From Rhodocollybia butyracea (Eukaryota; Basidiomycota; Agaricomycetes; Agaricales; Omphalotaceae): 64,000 bases of DNA. A model generated the notes under the pieces. The model ran no database searches, had not been told where the DNA came from, and worked only from the letters and a program-made list of their open reading frames with translations. Location of the stretch: NCBI GenBank assembly GCA_015501585.1, contig JADNRY010000117.1, forward strand, positions 62,001 to 126,000, written 5' to 3'. This document shows, in pieces, positions 34,320-48,272 of this stretch. Position numbers and translations under genes: made by a program. Numbering within the stretch: position 1 is the first letter of the stretch; each line of letters starts with the position of its first letter.

Positions 34320-35191
34320 TGGCTATTCCATGGCCCTGGCTTGGGAAATGTTCTGGTGCCCTTCCTTAATAGTTTGCTGATAACACAGCTAGACACTTGT
34401 TTGGGCCATAAGATAAATACATTCAACTGGGTGCCACTAGATGAACTATAACTCATGAAGGGAGAAAACAATAATACATCCAAATATCTGATTACATGGT
34501 GCCCAGGTCACAGGTCCTTGTACTCACTTGCACTAAGATGGAGTGGCTAAATGTTAAAACTGCCACACCAAAAAATGCAATTTTATTGGGAAATCACGCT
34601 AGTCCCAATTAGTATCAAAACAACAATAAAAGTATCACCCATGCAATGAGCAAATTTGGTAGACTCTGCAGGTGACTTGCGCCTGTGGATATCTCGGTCC
34701 TCTAGGCCACCGCCACGGTATGCACTTCAGATATGCTTGGCATAGTTCACGTAATTGCCCACAGTTCTATATTCCAGTTTGATGACTACCCAGTATCATC
34801 TCCCAATCATACTTCTAGATCTCAGCGATCATCTCCAATTAGAAACCCAGATATCTTCCCGCTTTCCGTGGTAAACGGTGTCCCTTTCGCTACTGGCAGG
34901 CTTTTAGGCTCTCAGTCTAAAGATTCTTACCTCGGTCCATCTTGCTTAGAATCCCGATTAAATGTAACTCTGTGAGGCTATTTTCATTTGCGATGCGATT
35001 GGTGTGACAGATCTCAAGTCTCGACCTTATTCCGTTCGACAATAAGAATGAATCATTACGACAATAATAAGTGATCTCATGGGCTAGGCCTCATTTTGGC
35101 CGTAGCTCTTACACGCCAACTATGATCTGAATTCAAACTCCGCGGTACCTTCTTAAAGCACACCATGAGACGTCGATAGTTATCGTGTAGC

Positions 35192-37345
<2,154 letters not shown>

Positions 37346-38996
37346 TTAAGCTGTATCCAATAGGATTAGGCTACATAGTATACTGCTGCAATGCGGGTTA
37401 TTTGATTCATTATCAACTTCTGATGTTTGGTCAATACTTGGCGTGAGCAAAAGTGTCCGTAATTTTTTAACAAGTCATGTAATACAGGTCCAAGGCAGAG
37501 CCTTCATATCACAAATCAATACATACGGGTATTAGTAGCATGTATAGCCCTCTTAGCACTGGTAACTTTCCTTACAAGTTCATGAACCCTATAATAATCA
37601 CTGTCCCCCAAATTAGTGAAAATGGAGTCATATAGCTTGTTTTAAGGGGAGAAGAAGACAGATGTGAGAAAAGTGCAACATCATGATTGTCTAGCCCTTT
37701 AAATATCCACTTTATGATATATTTTGCCCTATTTCTTTAAATTTTCATGGTTCAAGTGATATTTTTCTTGATGAGAGAGTCAAGCTAAGAGCTATATGAT
37801 TCATGATGGGTCTCCCTGAGTATGTGAAAGTTGGAAAACAAAATATATTGGTACATAAAAGCAAATTACGATTTTGCTTATGACAAGTACTGTTATCTTC
37901 ATTATACCTACTCTGGAGCCGTCATTTCACTTGTTTTTATATATGAAATGATTTTAGTGTTGCAACTACTGGGAATTGGATTAGTTGTACTATTCTTTGT
38001 ATCATTTTTGTCTTACTGCCTTGCTGCTGTTCTATTATTTTTGCAATTACCCTATTTTTGGCTTTCCACCTTGACATATTCAGTGACCTGGGGATTGCCC
38101 AGATAAAAGAGTCCCTCCACCTGGATCTGGAAGAACTTGGTCAGACAGGTATTCTCATGGGTCACCTTGTAGAAACCGGACCTGTGTATATCCTTAGCCT
38201 GAACTGAGTTATCCCACCTGTGGCCTGAGCCATAGGCAGCCCGCAGTGCTCCAGTAGAGCACTTGTGCCAAGCTCAGAAATAGTAAATCTGTGATATACT
38301 CAATGATACTTATCAGTAGCTCAGGTTTAAACATGCATTCATTGTCTTATAGGTGGCGTTGGGGGGCTTAGCAGTTGCTTATTTTTGAAATAGCAATAAA
38401 ATTGCCTGACATAGTAATTTTTCAAAAGTCTCTAACTCTATAAGAAAAACATAAAATCTATTTATAGTAATTTTTAAATTGCCTCATATGGAGTGTATGG
38501 GAGTTCCCAGTCATTAGGAAAGTCCCCAGGAAAACCTGACTTGTTAGTTAGGGAAATGTAGCAAAAGTGCTGCCAGTGACTAATTTGTCATATAGGGTGG
38601 TTGCCTGAACTGACATTTCATATGTTCCTTTGCTCTTCCAGTTCTGTTGCTAACTTTAAATTTACCACTTCAGGGAAAGATGTAGGGAGAAGTATGGGTC
38701 AACATCAGCACTCCCCCATGCACCAAAATCAGAAGTTATCTGATGATGAAGATGACTTTGAAGGCTTGCCGGTGTCTTCAGATTGTGTACCGTGACTTGA
38801 GGAATTTAGGATGTACTGTATAATTACGACCATAATTTCCCGGGGTGTTACGTGTTATGTGTTGATTTTGTCTAAGTTCCTGTTCCCGGAATAAGTTCAC
38901 CAGTTGCCTGTCTGTCTGCCATCCATATGCATCTCAGTCTCCATGGCAGACACAGTCATTATTTTGCAGGATATTCATGCCCCTGGGCTCCTTATT

Positions 38997-39025
38997 AAGG
39001 ATGGACACGAGTCCCGGTTCCGGTA
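38997..39025 (+). repeat. Transposon terminus, AAGGATGGACACGAGTCC family
   Basis: The first 27 bases are identical (inverted) to 29139-29165. Confidence 0.6.
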
Positions 39026-40214
39026 CTTATGCACCTTAACAATTTTTGCCTTTGAATTTACCTAGCTAGCGGTGTTACGGTCTCAATTTTTGGTGGTTCC
39101 CGCTCAAATGTTATGCGTTACGAAGTCAAAAATTACAAAGTTCGGGGGGTACCGTTACACGTTACGGGAACTTTTGGTTGTAATTATACAGTACTTTGAC
39201 AACAACGCTGTTCCGGATGGTATGCCACATCAGGAAAATAGCCCCCCTACTTGAGCCGGCTCAACAGGCCTTCAGTGGCAGGAGCGACTCTAAGCTGTCA
39301 AGTTAGCTGAGTTGACTTCATGGCCCCAGTATAAGGTTCGGGCAGTCATTCTACTCAAGTCGCCGAGAGTTCACTCAAAGCCTCACAGAGTTAATCGGAA
39401 TTGTGTAAGTTGATTTAAAGCTATACCAACGTGCCTTAAGAGGTTGCTAAGGAGCGGTAAGTGCAGCCAGGTCATCTTAGTTCAGCTTATAGGGCGATGG
39501 TTCAGATGGTTTGGGAGGATGCAAATGAGATATTATTGTTCATGATACATACTACAGCCTGAGCATTATTATACAAGATGTACAAACACTGATAGATATG
39601 TGGGCAAGGAGTGGGTACATGAAATAGCAGAGATAAATGAGAGACTAGAGGACGTGTAAATGGGCTGTGACAAAGACAGCAAAATCAACAGACGAGAGCA
39701 ATAGACAAGATATGCAGGAGTAACGGACTGCTAGAGCGTAACCAGAAGTCAGATAATGTCAAGCGCACAATGAAAAAAAACGTACCTGATGCCCATGAGC
39801 CCATCACCCAACAATGGAGACCTAATAGCAACAGGAAGTTTTGAGTGAGATATAGTGCAGTTAAAGCAGAAAAAAATTCATACCTGAGTCAAAACAAGCC
39901 GACATGTACACAGATAAAATATGAGCGAGAAAGCTTCAAAACATTCCATGATTCATTGAAGAGGTCAACAATATGAGAAAGGAATGAAATAGACTAGCTT
40001 ACTGCAAGGTGGAAACAAGAAACTAGTGTCGATGGGCTGAGCGAGACCATGGTGGGAGAGCAAAGGCAAAAGCGTTGCCTGGGAAATGCCACGTATAAGT
40101 CACGTAAACACTGCGCGCTGACAATCAGAAGTCCACCATCACATGAGTGAGTCATGAGAGTTGACACTGACTGCAGAGTATAAACACGCTGAGACTGCAA
40201 AACACTGCAAGAGC

Positions 40215-40430
40215 TGCGAATGCATACAATGCTTGTAAAGTGTTGAAAACTCCTCACATAAGCATTATACGGCTGTACAAGCTTTACGAAAGCATTGTAC
40301 GCCTGCACAAGCGTTTTAAAATATTATACTACTTTACAAGCTTTGTACTATTGTACAAATTTCGCACAACCATTATACAAGTGTACAAACATCGCACAAG
40401 CATTGTACAAGTGTACAGTGCTTAATATAC
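40215..40430. repeat. Second GTACAAG palindromic repeat array
   Basis: Contains cattgtacgcctgcacaagc, ttgtactattgtacaaat and gcattgtacaagtgtaca, the same motif type as 28640-28930. Ends 50 bp before the large hairpin. Confidence 0.6.
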
Positions 40431-40480
40431 AAGCATTCAAGTTATTAGTTATACCTTTTGAGCCGGCGGACCGCAATCAG

Positions 40481-40579
40481 GCGCGTTAGCCATCACTCAC
40501 TTTAGGCAATATTCTCCCAGCTACAGTCTTTGCGCGTAGCTGGGAGAATATTGCCTAAAGTGAGTGATGGCTAACGCGC
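40481..40579. repeat. Perfect 44 bp inverted repeat with 11 nt loop
   Basis: Left arm 40481-40524 (gcgcgttagccatcactc...) is perfectly complementary to right arm 40536-40579, with loop agtctttgcgc. No mismatch in 44 bp. Not obviously a terminator or gene. Confidence 0.97.
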
Positions 40580-41089
40580 TTGCCTCGACACCATGCACAA
40601 GTATTAGTATAAAGAACTAGTAAAATTGTAAGTAAATACAACAAATCCTTATAATGATCAATGTTTGTAGTATAATATTAGTACTTAGTAGTGGCCAAAC
40701 TTGTCATGATTGTAGACAGCTCACGGCGCTTAAATTAGCGCCCAAACGCCCCACCATAAGATACAGTATTCTTTCATATCTCCTTCAATTTATCTTGGAT
40801 TTTTTTTAGTCCAGGGCTCATTAGGATACTCCTACCACATACAGTGACTGTTTCTCCTTCATTTCATCCCAGAGTTGTGGAGATTTTACTACTATAAACA
40901 CTGTGCTCTTCTCTGTATGCACACTACAAAAACATCTTATTATTACATTCCAGCTACAGTAGTAGAGTATAAAGACAATAGATTTCTACCTATTTCTCCA
41001 GTCACAGTCATGATGGCCCTGTTGCAAAACCTACTAATTACCATAATGTTACAGTCCACACTTACCTTCTGATTTTTTTTTGAAGCACA

Positions 41090-41430
41090 ATATACAAATA
41101 GTAAAAATAGGTTCCTTACACTGAATATCTCTACTGACTTGAGATAAGCTTGAGTCCGCTCAGGTCTGCCAAAGTTGTAAGTTTATACTTAAGTGATTCA
41201 AGCTGACCTGAGTAGTATCAGAATTCTCAAGTCTACCTGAGTGGCCCAAGTTAAAGCCATCTACCCAAGTCAACATGAGTTAACCTGGGGTTTGAATTAA
41301 AGTTCTCAAGTTCACTTAGGTCAACTTGAGTGACCTGATTGGCCTAAGTTGAAGCCATCTACCCAAGTCAGCTTGAGTTAACCTGGGGTTGGAATATATG
41401 CTCAAGTCAGCTCAGGTTGTAAATAAGACA
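41090..41430. repeat. CTCAAGT/ACTTGAGT-rich repeats with a 98 bp direct duplication
   Basis: Two diverged copies (from 41235 and 41333) share agccatctacccaagtca and gagttaacctggggtt. The same motif style occurs at 5820-6060. Confidence 0.65.
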
Positions 41431-41445
41431 TTTCCTGATGCAATC

Positions 41446-41725
41446 ATTGAGTGGTGGGGAGTGAGTCCTGCTATCTGCTCTAATTTATCCATCCTGATTT
41501 TTGATTAAGATGAATGCTCAGCGGCTCCCAGTCTGGGCATCTCTAGCTCAAGATTTCCTTGCCATTATGGCTTCATTGGTCTCAAGTGAACGTGCTTTTT
41601 CAGCTGCAGGGATCACAATCGGCAAACGTCGGAATCACATTGTTAAAGCTCTTCAATTTTTGAAGTGTTTGTTGCATACTCTAAGGTGCTGCTTTTCCTG
41701 GAACAGTTATCTAGTCGATATTTGA
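41446..41725 (+). pseudogene. hAT transposase C-terminal dimerisation domain fragment
   Basis: The translated piece reads LPVWASLAQDFLAIMASLVS then SERAFSAAGITIGKRRNHI and ALQFLKCLL. This is the conserved hAT C-terminal dimerisation motif (LA.D.L.I.AS...SER.FS.AG....RR). Residues EWWG, typical of the segment just upstream, are visible in another frame near 41450. Nothing of the RNase-H-like core is seen. It is a relic; the transposon end motif at 42202 may or may not belong to it. Confidence 0.85.
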
Positions 41726-42201
41726 GCTTGAGGACAATAGGGAAGACTTAGCAGCCGAAGAAGATAGATTAAATGTTGTACTGGATAATATCTATCAGAA
41801 TGAATACCGCTAGATGATGGGAGCGATGACTGAGAGGACTCGGCAGAATAGTACTAAGGACCCTTATTTCTATCAAAATTATACCCTCCTTCATTTCCAC
41901 AGATCAAGCCGCGGCCTAAGCCTTAACCCTGCCCCTGCCGGCCTTGGCTCTGAGGTTGGGCCGGGCTGAGAATATCTGTTGGCCACAAATATCCGCAAGT
42001 ATCACAATTTTACTGGAATCAATACTTGCAACCTGTTGGCATCTGTAGGAGCTGTGTACCTGGATCCGCAAGTAGACATACTTGTTGGAGACTTGGACTT
42101 GTGGAGATCCTTAGTTCATCAGTTACCATGTTTGTCATTTATCCAGACACTGCAAATCCATTTTTCACATTTACATCTATTCTCTTTCACAACTTAAAAT
42201 A

Positions 42202-42485
42202 AAGGCGGACACGAGTCCAAGTCTCAACCGGTTACCCGCAGGTCACACCCGTGGGAATACCTGGCTGAACGGGACCCGCCAGATCCCGGTACCGGTTCCC
42301 ACGGGTCCCGGTCAGGTCACGGGTCGCCTCTCAGAAACTATCAAACCCGTGGTGACCTGTACTCACCCAAATTAATTTGTCTATTACTTATAGTACATAC
42401 TTATTACAATAAATAAATTATATACTAGTGCAGGTACTGGCAGGTACCTGCAGGTCGACCCGTGGGAATACCTGCGTGAACGAGA
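42202..42485 (+). mobile_element. Transposon terminus region, GGACACGAGTCC family
   Basis: Starts AAGGCGGACACGAGTCC and continues with repeated cgtgggaatacctg, ggtaccggttcc and ggtacctgcaggtc motifs, as at 28980-29165 and 45290-45410. Confidence 0.5.
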
Positions 42486-42842
42486 AGCCTCAGCATGTAA
42501 CAGCTGATTTTCTCTGAATGGGCGTCTTCACTGATTTGATTTTGCAGGAGTGTCTATAGTGGGCTATATATAGGAGTAACCTCCCTTAAATGGCCTAATA
42601 GCCGTGATTAGGGTCCTCTGATAGTTTTGTGATGACAGTTCGGGGACAGGCGAGGCCTATGGCTCTCTCTATATATATATATATTGGTGGTACATTGCCC
42701 ATTTAAGGGCTGTAGCTTGGCAACTGCTTACAATGCTAGCTCGGTAACTACTGTATATGGGAGAAGGGGAAAATCTAAGCGACAAAGCCTTGGGGCGGCT
42801 TATATATTCTATGCTTTGACTATTAAAAAGACCTTCAATTCA

Positions 42843-44715
42843 CTAAGTCTGTTCAAGAAACCCTCTGAGGAAAGCAAATCCTTGCTCTCTAGTTCCATAT
42901 CATATCTCAGCATAATGGTGCTCAGTATTAGCTGCATCTGCATTTGAGCCAAGCTGGAGAAAAAAAGGATATGTTTTTAGTACATGAGTCAGCAGCGCAC
43001 TCACTGCTTCCCTATCTACTTCAGGGGTGAATTTCTGAACATCCAAAATCAAAAGGTGACTTACACATGCTCTCTTGCCTTTACCAAAACCAAGGAAACA
43101 TTGTTGGATGTCAGATTCTAGCCATCTCTCTGGGCGAAAGAGTTGTGGATCACCCCAGATATGATTGCTGTGATGTGCTGTCCAAGCAGGGACAGAAACT
43201 TCTGTCTTAAAAAAAATTGTCATTCTTGCCTACTGGCCGATGGTAGTCCGAGAAAAGACATACTCCGGGGGGGAGATATTTCCCTAATATAACCAACCCA
43301 TGACTTGATACTTCACGTGGCAGTCCTATCGAGTTGATAGAGTGATAACGTAGCCTGGAGCTACGAATAAGCAGATTGGCTTGTTGAATACCCCGCATCA
43401 GCCACGCACCCCTCGATAATGGTGGCACTCAAGTAGGCCACATTTGCAATCTGTTTGAATTCAATAGGACCCTTATGCGATCCCACGGCGTCTTCTAGGC
43501 AGAGGAGGAGCTTCTTGTGAACTTCAGGATGTATCAAGACTAAATGCAATATTGCGGCGATTGAGTTTGCTGTTGAATCACTTCCGGCAATACTAGGGAA
43601 AAAATTCAGAAGCATGGAAAGATCGTGAGCTGAGAATCTCACAGGAGTGTCACCGTTTCAGCCGTTAATATCTCTATGCGATCTCCAAGTTGGTGATGCT
43701 CAGTAGTCCCATGTGAATCAATGAGACGTTGTAAGATATCATCTTTATTCTGTCCTCTGCAAAACCTTTCAAGAACTTTTGAGTACGCCAATTGTTCAAG
43801 ACTAGACGAGGACTTTCGTGCACGCCGGATAAATGGATCAAACAGGATGGGTGAGAGATAGCGGAAGTAAGAGCTAATTCCTAATACGGCAGCCAGATGT
43901 TCGCGCTAAAAGAGAACCGGATGTTAATGAAATGAGGTCATTGATATCGAACATACCTCAGATATCATTGAACTAAAGTGTTCCTCAATATGCCTCCCCT
44001 GAGATGTTTTAATAGCAATCAAATCAGATTCCTGAGTTGCAAGTAGATCATATACTTATGTACAAGAAACCATAGAATCTGAAGCGTACCTGTTCCAAAA
44101 ACCCCAAGGGCGCTCCAAATGCAAGGTCAGATAAAATGTCCACTGTGAGATAATTAATAAATGCGAGCAGGTCCACTGTATTGGATCGCGCTGCGATGCT
44201 GTCAATCTTTGAAGTGAAGGCAGAGACATGATGCTTCATAGTTGGGATGAAACTCTGAAGCGCTGTGCTTGAAAACGCTTTAGAGAGTATGCGTCTCCGA
44301 TGTGTATGCTCCCGGGAGTCTATAACTGAGAATACGGAGGGTTTGAGCGATATGAATGCATTGTAGAACTGTGATTTCACTAATGCATTTGGGCCATTCC
44401 CATAAATAGCTTTTATGGCTTCGGGATGGCAGATTGAGACATGGTTCGGGCTGATAAGAACCATATCACCATAGACCTGTAGTTATTGAGGAAACTGGAG
44501 ACTTTTATATTCAGGTGCAGTACCTTATGAGCACACTCTACCGCCATATACCGCTTTCCAATTCTGGCATAGTATATCAGCCATAGTGGAGTTAGCCGTG
44601 CTAAGATTGGGCCGGGAATATGGTTCAAAGTTCTAGACTTTACCCAAACATATGACCCAAGAAGTACCAGTAGCCCAAGGAGGAGAGAGAGTCCAAAGGA
44701 AATGTAATAATGCAT
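42843..44715 (-). CDS. Cytochrome P450, probably inactivated at the heme loop
   Basis: A membrane-anchored heme monooxygenase. Met 44715 begins MHYYISFGLSLLLGLLVLLG, an N-terminal anchor, followed by the proline-rich hinge HIPGP. Exons joined by short introns give HTHRRRILSKAFSS (helix C), IAGSDSTANS (I helix, AGxDS/T), EGSR for the ExxR motif across an intron near 43413 followed by LRYHSINSIGLPREV, FRPERW, and GFGKGKRACV for FxxGxRxCxG with the heme-ligand Cys present. Directly after this Cys the expected Gly is missing and an intron donor follows. The last exon (LAQMQMQLILSTIMLRYD) is then out of frame, suggesting loss of about 8 bp. Earlier exons are intact. It lies 5.5 kb from the halogenase, on the opposite strand. 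Confidence 0.85.
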
Positions 44716-45738
44716 GGAGGTATGCGCAAAGTAAGGACAGTTGTCGACTGGACCTGTATTTATTGAGTCACAATTGACAGCAACAACTGTCAATAACTGG
44801 AATTTGGAAATATCATTGGGAAATATCATGTGTAATGATCTACCTGGGCGTATGTTTCTTTTTTCAAGAACCCGGGTTTCATCCAAATAGAGTTTGAATC
44901 CACGTGAAAAGCAATCTAATGGGATTTGATTAGCCACTACCGAGACCTATAGGATATTAGTCTGGAGATAGGTAGATGGCATTTCGGATAGTGATAGTGA
45001 CAGTCCACTGTTCCACTGTTCCACTGATCATATGCCCACTTCCTTTTAGTTGATTGATACTCCTGAAGTCTAAAAGGTGCCAGTTGTGTATCATCATTTT
45101 AGGCCCTTCACATATCTGAGATCCTGACGGCAAGACTTTTCTGTTCCCGGTCCATGGATGATGGTTGACATGTTGTGAGGCACATTCACAGGGTGTTTGA
45201 GGGACCTTGGACAGAGTCTTTAGTCTGATACACAAGCTGTCTTTATTCCTTCAGGTAACTTAATCGAACAAAATACTGTATTCTGACTCAAGGATGGACA
45301 CGAGTCCCGGTCCTGGTAACTGGAGCAGAAAGCCTCCGACCTGTTACCAGGACCCGCGGGTATTTCAGCAGGTATACCTGCAGGTACCTGTGACCTGCAG
45401 AGAGCCGATAAGCCTACAGGCGTGTGTACATACCAGCCAACTTTATTTAGCCTTCTATATCATGTACAGGTGTCGAGTTTTATGCCTGTACAACACCTGT
45501 ACACTCACATATAGCACTTGTATCAGCAATGGGTAAAGCACTTAAAGGAAGCACTTGAATATTTTTCTGGCTTAGCCAGTTCAATATGGATACCCTAATC
45601 CCAAGGACTGCCAGCAACAGGCATTTGCCGCACTTGTAGTAGTCCAAATTCATTACTGATGCTTCTCCAATTGCAGATCCCAACTACGACCCCGGCTTTT
45701 CTGGATCATCTGTCAGATTCACTAGAAGTTGGACCGAC
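44716..45738. other. Intergenic with a transposon terminus and hairpin
   Basis: No gene is supported. Contains another AAGGATGGACACGAGTCC terminus at 45290 followed by ggtatacctgcaggtacctg, a few TGTACA motifs near 45460-45500, and the hairpin at 45710-45772. Confidence 0.5.
45290..45410 (+). mobile_element. Transposon terminus, AAGGATGGACACGAGTCC family
   Basis: Shares 22 consecutive terminal bases with the copy at 38997 and is followed by palindromic ggtacctg motifs. Confidence 0.55.
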
Positions 45739-45772
45739 ATGATGTCGGTCCAACTTCCAGTGATTCTGACAG
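45710..45772. repeat. 31 bp-arm hairpin upstream of IS630-like transposase
   Basis: Arms 45710-45740 and 45742-45772 are inverted with two mismatches around a single central base; the inner 16 bp (gaagttggaccgacat) are perfect. Confidence 0.9.
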
Positions 45773-47853
45773 TTTTTTGTGGTCTATCTGAGGATATTGA
45801 TATGGACCTCGACGAACTTGGTGATCTCACAGATCAACAGCATCTCTTCACTTACCTAGATATGCGCGGTCAGCCATTTGAGCCATATCCTTTATTTCAC
45901 AACTCTCTGCCATCACCACCATCTGTAATTCACCGATACCCTTCTGAGTCTATGAACCTTCTCATCTGATGCCTTCACTGTCACCTCATGGACGTCCTCG
46001 TCGACGCCGTCGTGCTCCAAAGGTTGTCGACCAACCCCGTATGTCTGCTGGACATGAAACTCGCATGGCACCAACTCATATCCAAGCACTCGATTTGTGT
46101 GGTTATATTAATTCAAAGTTTCTGTGCGTAAAACGAAACAGTGGAGGTTATAAGAAGATTGACCTAGATCTGTGGCTCCGGACCCGACTCGAGTGGATCG
46201 TTGACTGTCCGAACACATATACCGCTAACCTTTCACAAACCAAGGGAAAATGGATCGCGTCTTCCATCCAAGCAGCTGCTCAAAATGGTCGGGGAACATA
46301 CAATGCTCGATGTGTCCGTGGATGGATACAGGATATGCTCCGAGACCGCAATGTAGTCCCTACCAATTGTTACGGCTCTACTCGGTCTGCTCTCAATAGT
46401 GAGGCTCTTTCCAATGATCTTGCATTGTATCTCCAGTCACGAGGCAAGTATATCTGCGCTCAGGATGTTGTTGATTATCTGGTTCTACCTGAAGGACGCA
46501 GACACCATGGCCTGAAGAAGGGGGTAAAGCTACGTGCTGCAACCGAATGGCTAAAACGAATGGGCTATTGTTGGCGGAAAACTCCTCGAGGACAGTATGT
46601 TGATGGGCATGAGCGGGTCGATGTTGTTTTTTACCGCCAGAACGTTTTTCTCCCTGCTATGAGCTCTATTGAGCATCGTACGAGAGCATGGATTCTCACT
46701 CATCTCAACTATTTGGGACCTCTTCCTCCCAATCGACTTGTTGTCATCTGGTTCCATGATGAATCTACGTTCTATGCCAACGACCGCCGCGAGGTTGTTT
46801 GGTCCCACAAAGACGCAAAGGCTACTCCACATGCCAAGGGTGAAGGTCCTTCATTCATGATTGCTGACTTTGTTTCCGCTGATTATGGCTGGCTTCGTGC
46901 ACAAACTACTGATGAAAATGCCCGTGTCTACTTCAAAGCTGGTGTTGCTCGGGATGGATACTTCAAGAATGAGGATATTATCAAACAGGTGAGGTGTTTA
47001 TTCATTCTTATTTGTTTGTCTTTGTTAATCATTTTCTGCGGACTACTCGTGCTATGGATATCCTTGCGCATGACTATTCCGATGAAGAACACTGGTTTGT
47101 GTTTGACAATGCCACAACTCACCGAAAACGTCATGATGATGCTCTCTCAGCCCGTCGCATGCCCAAAAATCCTTCGCCTTATCCTAAATTAGCCAATGAC
47201 CCTGATACCAACTTCGGGATTCATAGAAGTCTTCTTGGCCCAGATGGGAAGGTTGTTTACGAGACAAAGACCGTTCAGCCTCACCGAAAGAAAGGGACAT
47301 TAAAAACTGACCCAGTGCCAGAGAAGAAACAAAGGCGGGTTCCGAAAACCACTTGGCTTCCAATGCAAGACACAAACTTCACCAAAACTCTACCAGATGG
47401 TTCGGAAATCATGGCTCAGCAGTGTCTCTATCATCCTCTCGCCACTTCACATCCTCATCTTCCGGCCATTTCAAAGGCATGTCCACAATCCTTCAAGAGC
47501 GTGGTTTTCTCAAGGTCGAAGATTTGAAAGCCGAGTGTTCGGGATTTAACTGTCCACCTGGCGAGATCTCGTGCTGCTGCCGTCGCCTCCTTTACTCCCA
47601 ACCAGATTTTATGAATGTAAATTCTGGTTTCCATGTACTCTTCCTTCCCAAGTTTCACTGTGAGCTCAACTTCATCGAGCAAAGCAGCGAAGCGCTTCTA
47701 TCGCATGCTACCAGCATCATCAAAAGAGGAGTATCTTGAGTTGAATGTAAAGGCTGCACTGGAGTCGGTTTCTTTGACAACGATGCGCCAGTAAGCTTCA
47801 ATGAAAACTGTTCACTAACCTTTCTGACTGGGCCATTAGCATTCGACGTAACC

Positions 47854-47942
47854 CTTATGGGACCGTTATGGGACCGTTATGGGACTGTTATGGGACTGTT
47901 ATGGGACTGTTATGGGACTGTTATGGGACCTTATGGGACCTT
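47854..47942 (+). repeat. 11 bp tandem repeat (GTTATGGGACT)
   Basis: About eight near-perfect copies of gttatgggac(t/c) in a row, close to the left end of the inserted element. Confidence 0.95.
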
Positions 47943-48272
47943 GATAGTACTTTATGTAACGGATATGCGGCCCTTCTGGGACGCTCTACAATGTATATTG
48001 AGTGTTTTCGTTAAGTCCATGAAAATTGTCGTCTAATGGTGGCCCGCCTACTCACAACGCGGTTATTTGAAATGCTCCAAATGATTGGATACGCGCGCCG
48101 GCTCGGCTCGGCATCAAGAGCACTTTAGCCGCCAATAGCTATTTTCTTTTCCACTTTTTCATCAACTCTGCCTTTACGAAAAATCGTGTCAGCCCTCAGT
48201 GCTTGCAACTGATGCTTTCTGGAGTGACAGTACTTTCACTTCTCTGTTGAAATCAAAGGATATACATGGTAT

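Larger units (their letters stand above)
31415..35191. other. Intergenic MITE cluster
   Basis: No supported gene. It contains the three inverted-repeat elements annotated separately (32689, 33421 and 34138) and an imperfect palindromic cluster of atcatgatcatg motifs at about 32028-32090. A short ORF at 34733-34975 lacks any recognisable domain. Confidence 0.5.
37346..41445. other. Intergenic, mostly transposon debris
   Basis: No convincing gene. A hydrophobic ORF at 37831-38106 and an acidic-tailed ORF at 38601-38795 lack recognisable domains. The stretch contains the terminal motif at 38997, GTTACG-rich sequence at 39074-39175, the GTACAA array, the 44 bp-arm hairpin, and the CTCAAGT-rich repeats. 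Confidence 0.5.

Noticed and set aside
37831..38106. 91-residue hydrophobic ORF that could be a membrane protein
   Set aside because: AT-rich sequence gives hydrophobic codons by chance; no homology, intron structure or start context supports it.
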